NCBI RefSeq assembly: GCF_000002865.3
Contig: NW_001865055.1
Location: forward strand, 87,608 to 120,241
Direction of reading: 5' to 3'
Length of the DNA: 32,634 nucleotides
Source: Monosiga brevicollis MX1
Taxonomy: Eukaryota > Opisthokonta > Choanoflagellata > Craspedida > Salpingoecidae
Shown: positions 11,901 through 22,830 of the stretch, piece by piece
How positions within the stretch are numbered: position 1 is the first letter of the stretch
Layout of the letters: each line of letters begins with the position of its first letter
The notes under the pieces: generated by a model
What the model saw: the letters and a program-made list of their open reading frames with translations, nothing else
Databases searched by the model: none
What the model was told of the DNA's origin: nothing
Translations under genes and position numbers: made by a program

Positions 11901-12164
11901 GTGTACGACAAGGCTGACGGTACCATGACGCTGGTCGAGGACGATGGCCACTCACTCAACTACCAAAAGGGCTTGACCAAGGACACACAGTTTGTCTACA
12001 CGAGCATGAATCGCACTTTGTCGTGGCAATCGACGGTGGCCCCCGGCTACATTGGCTCGCCTCAGGATTACACGCATGTCAAGGCAGTGTTGTTTGTTGA
12101 AAATCAGGACCCCTTCGAGACCGCGACAGTGCCCCTGACCGCATCTGGCAACTTCACTTTTTAA
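8938..12164 (+). CDS. Secreted glycoside hydrolase family 31 protein (alpha-glucosidase-like)
   Basis: Hydrolyses alpha-linked glycosides outside the cell or in the endomembrane lumen; the exact sugar is not decidable here. Ten exons (8938-9102, 9287-9669, 9750-9879, 10009-10087, 10200-10223, 10349-10492, 10560-10689, 10801-11165, 11282-11724, 11853-12164) join to 724 codons plus stop. A signal peptide covers about residues 1-27 (MRSLLLVLALGLAL core). GH31 landmarks are MGFMATYWGYD, IDSFIMDYDWFG, the nucleophile region GVDYWWNDEGE (Asp371), and NRAFQPGMQRFPASTWTGD with the likely acid/base Asp422. A conserved NLRYRLLPHMYSLAH helix follows, then a beta-sandwich C-terminus. There is no transmembrane segment or trefoil domain. 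Exon 5 is a 24-base microexon coding PDACDGS beside the active-site DYDWFG motif. The gene is divergent from REV1 and convergent with the IDH gene. Confidence 0.95.
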
Positions 12165-12683
12165 GTAAGTTTAGGCTGCCCCTAGTGGTCCCCGATGTTG
12201 AGAAGGCCCATGTCACCCCAAAATAGAGTTGACATAACACCACTGCCATTGTCGCCACGACTTTTAATGTGCCTATGGATGGATTCAACTAAAAAAAAAA
12301 AAGAAGGAACAAGCAAAAACACTCAACAAAAAAAAGGCAAAGAGAGGTGGGCATGGCCAACACGAAAAGGCAAAGGCAAAAAGAAAAAAAAAACACTTTG
12401 CAGGGGCGCCATACGGATTGAGGCCACCTGTAAGATCATGCATGATGAAGACCATGTCAAATGAAGAGAAAAAAAAGTCAGAGGAAGGGCGACGGAAAAA
12501 GCAGAGGAGTGGTGCGCAAGAGGCCGCAATTGCAAGACTCGAGCACATGGCGTTTCGAATCCAATCGAAAAAGCAGTACGGGCAAATGTCAAAGGATCCA
12601 GCCTCAATGAGGGAGATCAAAACAGCGGTTGAATATGCCGAAAGAAACACGATAGCTCAGGCCGGGTGAAGCATGGGCGCAAT
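12165..12683. other. Convergent 3' spacer between the GH31 and IDH genes
   Basis: About 520 bases between two stop codons that face each other. It is A-rich on the plus strand (several poly-A runs at about 12290-12390). It should hold the 3' untranslated regions and cleavage sites of both genes. I see no conserved reading frame or canonical AATAAA that I can assign with confidence. Confidence 0.7.
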
Positions 12684-15010
12684 TTAAACGGCGACCTTGG
12701 CGAGGATGGCATCCGTGAAATCCTCCGTGGTGCTGTCGCCACCCATGTCCTTGGTGCGAACGACACCCTCCTGGACGACCTCGTCCAGGGCTTTTTGGAG
12801 AGCGGCGGCATAGGTGTCCATACCCAGGTGCTGGAGCATGAGGGCAGCCGAGGAGAGCATGCCCACGGGCGAGACCGAGGGCTTGCCGGCAACAATGTCA
12901 CCGGCCTGGCGTGCTCCGGGCTCAAAGACGGCAAAGTCATAGCCGACGTTAAAGCCGGCAACCATGCCAGCGCCGCCGACGAGACCAGCACCAATGTTGC
13001 CAATAATGTTGCCATACAAGTTGGGGGTGACCATGACATCAAACTGCTGAGGCTTGGAGACAAGCTGCATGCTGGTATTGTCAACAATCATGGGCTCGAA
13101 AACAATGTCGGGATACAGGGCAGAAATTTCCTTGCAGCACTTGAGGAAGAGACCATCACCCTGCTTCATAATGTTGGCCTTGTGAACCGCCGTCACTTTC
13201 TTGCGACCGTTCTGTGTGGGCAGACAAGAAGGGACCCAGAAAGGACACCCAAAGCAGTCAGGTGCGATCTGATACCGGTACTTCAAGGCAAGGAGCAGGG
13301 AGAGCGCCCAGGCAGGACGTTGAACAACATACGCGCTGGGCATAGTCAAAGGCAAACTTGGCAATGCGGATCGACTCCTCGCGGGAGATAACCTTGAGGC
13401 TCTCGACAACGCCAGGCGAGATCTGCGAAAGTTGACGGTCATGTGAGCATTTGCATGAAAAAGTGATGTATTGAAAAGAAAAGGAAAAAAAAAAAACACA
13501 CATGACTGACTAGCAGACCAAAGAAACGGCGCGAGCAAAAAGAATTATGAGCCTACCTCGTGCTCAAGACCAGTGTACTCGGCCTCGGTGTTCTGACGCA
13601 CAACGACGACATCAACGCCCTTGTGGCGGGTATCCATGCCCTCGGGGGACTTGCAGAGGATGACGTTGGCGTACAGGTCCAGCTCAGTGCGGAGCTGCAT
13701 GTTCAACGACTTGCGAGTGGCACGACCACGAGGCGTCGACAACACACCTGTACACGAGCAGAATAAAAAAAAGGACGCAAATTGGTGAGAAGAAGCTCGC
13801 ACGCAACGCCAAACGTAATTTGTGTATGCTGTGAGCCGAGAGTCGAGAAAGAAAACGAAAGAAAAAAAAAAAAAAAAAGAAAAAAAAAAAGAACCCACCC
13901 TTGAGGCCAACGCCGTTGCGGCGCAGGGAGGTGATGGCCTCTTGCACCTTCTCAACCGCATTGTCATCGGTACCGCTACAAGTACATGAGGAAGGGGCGA
14001 GTGAGAAGACCACCCATTGCAAACAGCGTTAGCCCTCTGTTGGATCCCAAGAAAAAGAACAAGGGAGAGCTGAAGGAAGACGTACTGGAAGGCAATCTCC
14101 TCAAAATCAATGGGCGCACGCATGCCCCTGGAGAGAGTTGGTTCGGATGCCATGAATCGAGGGCGCAGACCAGGGGTGTGAGCATGATGACCAGAGCTAG
14201 CAGAGAACAGAGGGGAGGACGGGGCAACGCGAAAGTGACGGGGGACCAAACGCACTTGAAGACGCGCTGAACGGCAGCGGTGAGCTCGGGCCCAACGCCA
14301 TCACCGGGGATCAGAGTGACGGTGCGGCGGCCACCATACTTGGTCAAGCCAGAGTTGGCTACAAGGCATTGCAAAGAACGGCAAAAACATGAGACCGTGG
14401 TGGCAGGTGCATGGTAACCAAAAAGATGTAAAATCCCGACAGCTCGGGACAACCACCAAGCAGCCGGTGCAAGTGGGTTTCCTTGACAGCCCTGGCTAAT
14501 AGGTAATGAGAAGAGAATCAAAACGCAAAAGAATAGAAAGAGGGCCCGGGGTTTGCCACAAAGGGAAAGGACGGCATGCCCAGGTCAAGGAAAGGAAACA
14601 TAAAACGCCCAGCAGGTCGAGCAGGTGGGGGATGGGCACGGGGACGTTTTTCATCCAAAAAGGGCGGATGAGCCGCCCTTTGAATGATGTCTGGACCAGC
14701 ACCCATTGACCAACACCACCCACCCACAATAGCTGGCAACCCGCACAAGCCATCATGTTGACGGCCCAGCTGGCCAGCCATGTGCCCCGTCCGCCCATTG
14801 TGCGGATGATCGCACGAGCCAGCTGAAACAACACGCCCCACCCCTCAACACCCTCAACACCTGAAAAGATCCATCCCCAGCAGGCCCAACCAACCAACCA
14901 ACAACACCCACACCCCGCCGGGGAAGGGGCAAGCGGGAGCGAAAGAAGCACTCACCGGCTGCCGTTTTGGCCGCAGTGGACGCGAAGCGCCGGAACACGC
15001 GCGTGGCCAT
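12684..15010 (-). CDS. IDH3B: Mitochondrial NAD-dependent isocitrate dehydrogenase, regulatory beta-type subunit
   Basis: Regulatory subunit of the NAD-linked enzyme that oxidises isocitrate to 2-oxoglutarate in the citric acid cycle. Seven exons (14956-15010, 14256-14358, 14086-14127, 13899-13975, 13557-13747, 13333-13422, 12684-13211) join to 361 codons plus stop. The first exon is a typical matrix-targeting leader ([18 protein letters not shown]: basic, hydroxylated, no acidic residues). Family motifs follow: [54 protein letters not shown], and [19 protein letters not shown]. The ending [19 protein letters not shown] resembles the beta subunit of animals (RTRDMGGYSTTTDF) more than the catalytic alpha. 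The catalytic alpha partner is not in this window. Its start lies 253 bases from the divergent CFAP99 start. Confidence 0.93.
13862..13890. repeat. Poly-A tract in an IDH intron
   Basis: Twenty-nine bases of A with a single G interruption at 13879, inside the intron 13748-13898. On the coding strand it is poly-T only eight bases from the splice donor, which is an unusual position for a pyrimidine tract. Confidence 0.9.
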
Positions 15011-15263
15011 GACACTTGGTAGCAGGAAGCGGGAAGACCGAGAGAGAGAGAGAAAAATGAGTTTGGGTTAATATTCGAGAGGGTGTGTTAAAGATGTTGC
15101 TTTACTTTCAAGGAGTGATCTTCGGTTTAGATGGACGTCTTACAAGGTGGACGGTTGCAGTGAAGTTGCCAAAGGCAAGATGTGGTTATCGCAAAACCTG
15201 AATGGTTTGCATGAGAAAATACATGTCTCCAAGCATTTACATTTATTTTGCTTGGATACCGTC
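15011..15263. promoter_or_regulatory. Compact divergent promoter region, IDH3B and CFAP99
   Basis: Only 253 bases separate two start codons on opposite strands, so this is probably a bidirectional promoter. It has a short GA run next to the IDH start and an AT-richer centre around 15065-15120. No specific factor-binding site is certain. Confidence 0.55.
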
Positions 15264-18200
15264 ATGACACGTCTGCTGGACCTCTGCGTCGCCGCGCTCA
15301 AGGTCAGTCGGCGCTGTTCCCTGCCTGCTCATGATCTCGCTCTGCCGCTCGGGGCTCGGGGCTTGGGCTTGGGTTCTTGGGTTCTTGGCGTTTTGGTGGG
15401 GCATGGTGGCTTGCTAGGGGTGGGAGGGCTGGAGCTGGTGCTCGAGGCGCGAGGCTGTCCGAGCGGTGTTTGCGCGCCGCCGGAATCTACAATTGCATGT
15501 TGCCTCGCGGCGACCTCGAGCATGCTTCTCTCGCTTCTCGCGTTTGCCCAGTGGCATGACTCTGCGATGCTGTTGATGCTTTGTGGTGCTAGGCAAGCGC
15601 AGAGGATACCGTTCGCACGCCAGATGTGATCTTGGCCAATTTTTGTGCAGCGCAACAAGTGAGTCTGGGCCGGCGCGCGCACTTAAATGTCACCCACTCT
15701 TCAAGGCAACGCTCAACATTGCTCCCTCTCATCTCGCGACCCTTAGCTGGATGCAGACACAGAAACCTTTGTGCAGGAGGTGTACAATGGCTGCCTCAAG
15801 CATCACCGCGCGCTTCGCGTCCCCGTCAATAGCTTCTTTGCCCATGAACCTGTTCGCGCCCTCCGCAGCGATCGCCCCCTGTACTCGAGTGCGTCCATTC
15901 TTGTTGATGGGTTACCTGCCTTCCAGCATGCTGTCGGCCTTTTCTGGCGTTCGAGAGCAGTGCCGCCAAGAGCCAGGCCATCCAATGACTCACACCCATC
16001 TATGGATCGCCGCTCGCAGTATTGGCCTATCTCGGCACCATGCGTCTGGGCGAGCTCGGCGTCGTGACGCTGGTGGAGCTGATTGAAGATGTGCTCATCG
16101 ACAAGCTACTCCGTTTCTTCGGCTTTCTCACCGATCGCGAAAATATTTTGTGCGTTCGCACCTCAGAGCTTGCCTCGGCCCGACGTCCTTCCGCCTCCGC
16201 CGCCTAACGGCCCGCGCGTGCCACGCAGGGGCTTTCTCCACGACGAATGGCTCAAGGTTTATGATGATGACTACGTACAGACGCACCTGGTTGGGCCCCT
16301 GCTCGAGTACGGAGATTCCCTGATGCAGGTGGGTCCGCTCACTGCAACCACCCAGCACCAACCGTTACCACCAGACCCGTGCTCCACGTATATCACATCT
16401 GACGGTGCAACAATTGTTCAGGCGCTTGCTGCTCTCCAGGCGCGCGTGTCATCGCCAAGCAATGGCACCCGAGATACGTTACGGGCTGCCGTGCGCCTCA
16501 CGCAGCCTGCCCCATTCAACCTCACCGAGCCTCAGTACGTTACCTCTGCGGGATCTTCAGAAGGGGGAGCTGGTCAACTCACGCGTTTTATCGCGGCGGT
16601 TTCTCTGCAGACATCGACCTGTATATTTGCCAGCCGAAGAGCCCGTGGGTGGCGTCATCAAAGCCCGTGACATTCCTCTGTTGGTTCTGCTTGCTCCCCC
16701 TCCGTGCTCCCGTGAGCCAAGCCCTTTTGTCCCCGGCTCTCGCCTCTGCACACTCGTGCTCACGATCGTTTAACTGTTGGTAATGCCCTAGTTCGGTGTA
16801 CCGAACCCCGCTAGAGGAGGCCGCACTGGAGCGCAAGCGCCGATCAAATCGCGACAAAGCAGAGCGCACGTAGGTCTCTTGCTCGGTGATTGCGCACGCG
16901 ACTGTCCCCTACGCGTTTCTCCTCCCCACGCGCTCACCCTTCTGGTTGGCGCATCCACCTCTGGTCTTGACCATTTCCATCAGAGCACGGTTGGCTGCAG
17001 AGCAGGCCCCGCGCTGTGCACCCACCATGGGTGATTTGGCACGCAAGGCATACATGACGGAACAGGTAAAGTGGGCCAGTCTCAGTCCTTGACGCTTCGC
17101 AGCTCATTTCTCCTGTTTGTACACGCCAGTGACTGATCTCGATGCTGGCATGCGGGTGTGTTTTAGCGGGCGCGAGAGCTGGAGGAACTGCCGGCACACA
17201 CACATCGGGCGCGTCCCGTTCCAGCAGCCGTGCTGCAGAACAAGAACGTGCGCCTCAATGCTGCAGCCATCTTGCGCGAGGAGCTGCGCTTTCGAAAGCA
17301 GCAAGAAGCTGAGCTTGCCCGCTTGGAGGGTTTGGCGCGGGGCGACTTTGATGAAGAGGAGATGGCTGATCGCGATCGACAGGCGAGGCTGGAGGCGGAA
17401 GCGCAGCGCTTGGCGGATGTCGAAAAGAATGTGTTGGCGGGTCAGCTTTCCCGTGAAGAAGCCATCCTGGCGCGTCAGGAGGTGGAACAACAAAACTTAA
17501 AGGCCGCCGCCGAGCTTAAACTGCGCCAACAAGAGGCCCGCCTGCGTCTCCTTGAGGAGCAGGAGCGGGAGGCTGAGCTGCGTAAGGAGCACGTCGAGGC
17601 AACACGCCAGGCACGCGAGCAAGTCTCTGAAGCCAAGGCCGCGGTCCTGGCGGAGAACCAGGTGACCTCGTCGCAGCTGCGGCGGGAGTTGGAGGACCTG
17701 CGCCGTCAAGCAGAAATTGAGGCAGCAGCCGACCTCGAGCGACGCGCAGACCTGATTCGGTAGGTCGCGAAGTGCGACACATGAACGCTCGTGTCCAACG
17801 GTCTCGCAATTTCTTCTTGGAGGGGGGGGGGGGAAGGGTGAGGGGTTTGGTTTGTTTTTGTTTTTGTTTTTTTTTTTTTGGTTTTTTTTGTGTTGTTCTT
17901 GATTTTTTGTTTGTTTGTTTGTTTGTTCTTTTTCAACATTCTTCCTTGTACCTGACATCTGACCTCGTACCTTGCGTCGGAAACGATACGCAGCGAGATT
18001 CGGGCGTTGGAGGCCATTCCCACGGATCGGACGCGAGTGGTGGATTTGACAGAAACCGGGAATCACGGCTTGCTAAATGAAATGTCCATTGTTGAGCTGC
18101 GAGCACGACTTGATCTGCTGCGGGAACAGCAACTTGAGGAGGAAGAACTGAAGCGCCAGATGTTGTTTGATCTCAAACTGGCCAAGGATGAGATGCTGGA

Positions 18201-18642
18201 TCAAAAGCGGCGCGTAGTGGAGCAGGCTCGCGAAGATCGCGCAGTGGCGCGGCGCCAGGAGCTGACCATGGCACAGCAACTGCGCCAAACCTTACCAAAG
18301 GCCGATGCCAAGACTGAAACCCTCCGTCAGACCCTGGCACAGCGACGTGAGCAGCGCTCTTTAAACGCCACGCGAGCAGGCACCGTGCGAGGCTCGACAC
18401 GAGGGGCTTCGCGCGATTCGGTCCGAGGTTCGGGAAGCACCATCAAGCACGCTGGCGGCGGCGTCATGACGAGCACCGCGAGCACGTCCACGGTCACCCG
18501 AGCAGGGGGGCCGGCGCCGATCAAAATGACCTACACTGGACAAGCGCAGCGGCCATCGCGACAGCGACGGCCGGGGCCCGTGACACGTGCGGCTCCCTCG
18601 ACCGTTCTCTCGGCTTTGACCCAGGCACAGACCATGTCGTAG
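15264..18642 (+). CDS. CFAP99: Cilia- and flagella-associated protein 99
   Basis: A coiled-coil protein of the ciliary axoneme. Eleven exons (15264-15302, 15593-15658, 15747-15888, 16020-16149, 16229-16328, 16422-16534, 16611-16703, 16792-16869, 16984-17065, 17167-17759, 17994-18642) join to 694 codons plus stop. The N-terminal helical domain carries FVQEVYNGCLKHHRALRV and FLHDEWLKVYDDDYVQTH. QPAPFNLTEP (187-196), SVYRTPLEEAALERKRRSNR and NKNVRLNAAAILREELRFRK follow. A long Glu/Arg/Gln-rich coiled coil fills exon 10 (about 282-479), and DLTETGNHGLLNEMS leads into a second coil. The tail is basic, Thr/Ser/Arg-rich and probably disordered. I recognise these from memory of the family's conserved blocks. 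The end of exon 7 (donor gtgctc) is the weakest splice. An AATAAA at 18720-18725 follows the stop. Confidence 0.88.
17760..17993 (+). other. CFAP99 intron with G, T and GTTT homopolymer tracts
   Basis: This 234-base intron holds a G-run near 17822, repeated GTTTTT blocks at about 17850-17890 and a short GTTT repeat at about 17909-17926. The flanking frames rejoin exactly in RE-IRALEAIP, so the intron is well supported. Confidence 0.85.
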
Positions 18643-19209
18643 CACAGTGTGGTGATTGCGGCAGCTTGGCAGCCGCAACTCACTACCTCCGGGCTTTTGT
18701 GGGAGAGCTTTATCATAATAATAAATGAATCATTTGACCCTTTAATTGAAAAGATTTAGGCCGCAACCTGACCGATTGGGGATTGGCGAAGAGCCGAGGA
18801 GGATGGTAAAAGAAGACGTTGAAAGAATGGCTGCAAGAAACTTTAAAGGTTGTTTGGAATTGCGGATGTAACAATAGAGACTTTGCACAAAATGGACGGG
18901 ACAAGAGAAAGGGGATACCCTAAACACACATGAGTCGCAAGCAGCGCTGCACATCATCACATCATGGACGCAAGCAGGCGAGGGCGAGAGCGGGAACGCC
19001 GACATCAGCTGCTCGAGACGCATGTGAGCCCACACAGCGGGACTTGAAGTTGACGCGCAACATTCACAGAATGTTCTGACACGCCAGCTCACTAGTAGTA
19101 GGCAAAACGCATGAATGCGGGGCAGAAATGACACGGGGTAGACGGCCCAGATGAGAGAAGCAGAGTGACAAAGCAAGCGGGCGGCAAGCCGGTTTGGTCT
19201 GACGACCAC
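18643..19209. other. Convergent 3' spacer between CFAP99 and EFCAB10
   Basis: About 570 bases between facing stop codons. It contains a canonical polyadenylation signal for CFAP99. Open frames here are short, cysteine/serine-rich on the minus strand and lack family resemblance, so I call no gene. Confidence 0.7.
18720..18725 (+). terminator. CFAP99: AATAAA polyadenylation signal for CFAP99
   Basis: A perfect AATAAA lies 78 bases after the CFAP99 stop codon, within an ATAATAATAAAT context. Position and sequence fit the standard eukaryotic cleavage/polyadenylation signal. Confidence 0.65.
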
Positions 19210-19697
19210 TCACCACTCTTCTACAAAGGTATTGGGAAGGATGCGGCCCTCAACAAATCCCTTGGGCTCACGATTGTAGTTGTGCAGCAGCAGGCTACCC
19301 ATAGCTGTCGTCGGCACAAAGGCAGGGCGTAAGGTTATGAGCCCGGACCGGGGTGTGGTTCGCGAGGCCCGCCAAAAGGCTGAGCTTCTCAAATTGGTGC
19401 GCCGCGTCGCAAGCAAAGAGACAGACCAGCATGGTATTGATCCAAGGTCAAGAAGCCGCGGGAGGACGCGTCAAAGGTACGAAAGACGGCACGGGCGTTT
19501 TCTGCATCGAAAAAGTTGGCGACCGGGGCTTCCACCTCCTTGCCATTCCGACGTTCGATCAGCGTATCCAAATACTGCGACAGGAATGCCTTGGGGTCAG
19601 CCGGTTGATTATACACCAGCTGAGCTGTCATGTTGTTGAAGAGATCAAGCACGCCATGCTCTTCGAGGTACTCGGCCGCCTGATCCTGCCGATCCAT
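19210..19697 (-). CDS. EFCAB10: EF-hand calcium-binding domain protein 10
   Basis: A small protein of cilia- or flagella-bearing cells. Two exons (19427-19697 and 19210-19304) join to 121 codons plus stop. The N-terminal part QAAEYLEEHGVLDLFNNMTA to AFLSQYLDTL matches the RIIa-type dimerisation/docking helices known at the start of EFCAB10, which bind amphipathic anchoring helices. The C-terminal half has one EF-hand-like unit, TFDASSRGFLTLDQYHAAM. The loop reads DASSRGFLTLDQ: only position 1 and the central glycine are canonical, and acidic residues at 3, 5 and 12 are missing, so calcium binding is doubtful. The ending NREPKGFVEGRILPNTFVEE aligns with the family's C-terminus. The protein is close to the usual 120-130 residues. 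It is convergent with CFAP99 and divergent from the SLC49A4-like gene. Confidence 0.88.
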
Positions 19698-20619
19698 CCT
19701 ATCTGTTCTGCCTGTCTGCAGCGAACGACACGCCAGGCAAGAGATGAGAGAGAGAGAAAAGCGAGCTGGCGAGAGAGACGTCCTTGCTTGTCCATTCTAC
19801 TTGATTTTTTTTTCAAATACCCTCATCCCCTCTCCCTTCTCAACGTCCAGCTGCAGCTACATCCCATCAGATCATCCCACCCCCGCATCAAGCCTCGAGT
19901 CGCGCTGCCATTCACCGCCGCCCCCAGCGAGCACACCAAGGAGAAAAAAAAAACACTAAAAAAACCTGTTGGTAAGCAAACAAGCGATTGTGTGATAAAA
20001 GTCACATTTACACTTATTGTCATATTTATATGTTTAGAATAGCTGTTGTATATCATACCCGTGAAGTTATGGCGGGGCGTGGGCAAGGGCTCAGTGTAGT
20101 GTGTGCGAGGATCATTCCCCTGGGTGTAATTGGTGCTTTGGCTACCCCCTGTGTGGACTCAAGGACTCTTGTTCTTTTCTGATTTTGTGTGTGCGATCCG
20201 TATGGCACATCGCCTGCACCCTTCACACACACACAACAGACAAGTCGCAAATTAAACTATTCCCCTCTATTTTTGAGTGACGTTGTGTTGCTTTTTTTTT
20301 TTTTTTTTGAGTTTTTTGCTTTTTTTTCTCGACGCAAACGAGGCAGCCGCCATCACCTCCTCTTCTTCTCCTCCTCCTCCTCCTCCTCCTCTTCTCCTCC
20401 TCCTCCTCCTCCTCCTGGATGACGACGACGATAGAAGTTTTGTGCTGGATCGGTCTCTGTATCATTCTGCAAGTGGACATGCAAAGGACTCAGCAAGTTG
20501 GCTGATCGCACCGGCGGACGGCGCCAGCCCAAACGACGCTCCGTCTCCTCCGCATCTCCACCTCCATCGATTCTGTTCTTCTCGCCCCTTGTCGCCCTGT
20601 GTTGCTGAGATCGTAAAGC
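19698..20619. promoter_or_regulatory. Divergent upstream region of EFCAB10 and the SLC49A4-like gene
   Basis: About 920 bases between opposite start codons. It contains AT-rich sequence at about 19980-20060, a T17 run at 20292-20308 and a TCC repeat at about 20356-20416. Frames across the TCC repeat give only poly-serine, poly-leucine or poly-glutamate and are not coding. The part nearest 20620 may be 5' untranslated sequence or an undetected leader exon. Confidence 0.5.
20356..20416. repeat. TCC trinucleotide microsatellite
   Basis: An imperfect (TCC)n/(TCT)n array about 60 bases long, followed by a short GAC repeat, about 200 bases upstream of the SLC49A4-like start codon. It follows a T17 homopolymer at 20292-20308. 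Confidence 0.93.
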
Positions 20620-22830
20620 ATGGTGTCATTGAATGCCGTGGAAGATCCACCGGTGGAAAAGACTGGCGCCATCAACGATGAAACTCAGGTATTGAAGCCG
20701 GCTCCGGCTTTGCTTTGTTTTGGTCTCGCTTGCGCGCGCTCTCTCGCTCCCTCGCTCTTGTTTCCTTGCAAGCCCACCGTTCTCACGACGAGGATGGCGC
20801 CTACCCGTCGAACTTGCAGCCGCTATTGCCACGCGATTCCGGCGAGTTACAGGTCTCGCCCGTGCGCTGGTACCTTCTCGTTCTGGCATGTGCCATGGCT
20901 TTTGAGCAAGGTGGGAGGACCCGGCGGGCGGTCTTGTCCCCCCTGATGATCCAGACCTACCCGCTGTACTCACCGATTGCGTCGGCACCACCAATGCAGG
21001 CTTTATTTGGAACACTTACGGGCCCATTTCAGACGCCGTAGAGCCTCTGTTTCATTGGAGCAATGGTATGTTGCCCCCAACGCAGCCGCACCTGTCGTGC
21101 CGCGCATGCCGTGTCACCGGTTCTGACTGATCGGGTGCATTACAGGCACCATCGCGCTCCTGGCCAACTGGGGCTGCATTGTCTACTTGTCATGCTTCTT
21201 TGTGATGGCTTGGGTCATGTCCAAAGGCCCGCGACCCTCAATGCTCTTGGGCGCTGGGTTTTGTGCTGCTGCTTGCGCGCTGCACTGCATCACCATTCAC
21301 AACCCGGCCGCAACCATCCTCACTCACATTGCTCAGATTTTCAATGGCTTGGCCGGTACGATCCGCTTTTTTTCCCGCGTTTCGCGTCTTGCCAGCCACA
21401 GGCTTCTCCCGTTGATTTTCACCGCATGTTGCTACTTTATCACCCCCAGGCCCCGTGAGCATGTCAATTGGCCCCGTGTTCAGCGCCGCCTGGTTTCCAT
21501 CAAATCAGCGCATCACGGCCACGGCTCTCATCGCCGTTTCCAACTACGTGGGCATTGCCTTTTCTTTTCTGGTGGGCCCAGCCATGGTTGGTGAGCTATC
21601 CAAGGATGCGACGTCTGAAGAACGCGACCGCATCGGCCAAGAGGTACGGCAGCACCCCTCCCGACACCGCACGCATCTCGCACCTCTTGACTCTGACACG
21701 TTGTGGGGATTTTGTTGTTTTGACTTTGATTTGCGCAGCTGTTGCGCTACATGTACACAGAATGTGCGTTTGCGGCGGTGGTGTTGATATTGACCGTGGC
21801 CTACTTTCCCAATTATCCCCCCAATCTACCATCGGTGACAGCTGGCCACGCGCGCGAGTCTTTTGGGGAGGGCTTTTGGAAGCTATTCCGCAACCGCAGC
21901 TTCTGGATTGCCTCGATTTCTTATGGTGTTGTGACTGGCGTCTTTTCGGGCTGGTCGGCCTATCTTTTGCCCAACCTTGAGGTCAGTCTTTTATATCTGG
22001 GTCGCTGCCTCGACCCTAGCTTGTGTTTTTTCTTGTATCACGGACTAGCTCACACCAACATTGCTCGCGCCATTGGGCTTTGTTGCGACATGCAGCAATT
22101 TCTCAGCCGAGAAAAGGCCCAGAGTGAATCTGGATGGCTGGGATTTTACGCCATTCTCTCCGGCTGTGTATCTGGCGTCATCATGAGTCGGGTTGCAGAC
22201 CGCCTGGGTGGCAAGATGAAGCTTATGCTTGTGGTGTGTCAAGACACTGGCTTCTTGCAGGGCCTCTTTGCCATCCCGTCCGACACTCCACCGTGATCTA
22301 ACCGCGCATCTTGGCAGGTCATGAACCTACTGGGCGGCGGCTTTGCCATCTGGTTCTCGCTGATGTGCACGCACACCCTGCCTTTCCGCTTGGACTTGGC
22401 GTACATCAGCAGCATTGCCTGCGGCTGCCTTGTCAACGCCAGCATGCCGCTCTTTTTCGAAATTGCCGTTGAGGTAGGTGGACTCCTTGCCATTCTCTTC
22501 GCGTCCCCATGGAGGAGTTTAAGATTCGCTCGCACCTGACGACTTGGCCTTTTGTGGGTGTGGGTGTGTGTGTGTGCACGTCTTTGACGAATTGCGCAGG
22601 TCGCTTACCCAATTTCCGAGGCCACCACGACAACCATGCTCACGACCATGAACAACGTGTTTTGCCTCGTCTTTCTCCTGATGCCAGACGTCCCACACCT
22701 GGGCAACGCCTGGGTCAACTGGACCTTGGTCGGCGCCTGTCTGACTGCGGGTTTACTCATGACTGGCTTCCGGGAGAACTACCGTCGGCTCACCATTGAT
22801 GCTGGCACCAAGTTTGAAGTTACCGTCTAA
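20620..22830 (+). CDS. SLC49A4: SLC49A4 (DIRC2)-like major facilitator superfamily transporter
   Basis: A twelve-helix carrier of the SLC49 family; the animal SLC49A4 member is lysosomal and electrogenic. Nine exons (20620-20688, 20793-20910, 21000-21065, 21146-21355, 21450-21643, 21739-21981, 22096-22233, 22318-22473, 22600-22830) join to 474 codons plus stop. Matches include WNTYGPISDAVEPLF after helix 1 (animal form VWNTWGPI), IALLANWGCIVYLSCFF, IFNGLAGPVSMSIGPVFSAA, SYGVVTGVFSGWSAYLLPNL, NASMPLFFEIAVEVAYPISE and a C-terminal FRENYRRLTIDAG (animal FRESYDRL). The N-terminal tail has LQPLLPRD, resembling the animal dileucine sorting signal ERQPLL but without its acidic residue. Exon 1 and the start of exon 2 are least certain, because their donor (gtattg) is atypical. 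Confidence 0.88.

Noticed and set aside
12666-13391. 241-codon plus-strand frame
   Set aside because: Antisense shadow of the IDH beta-subunit final exons, which have clear family motifs on the minus strand.
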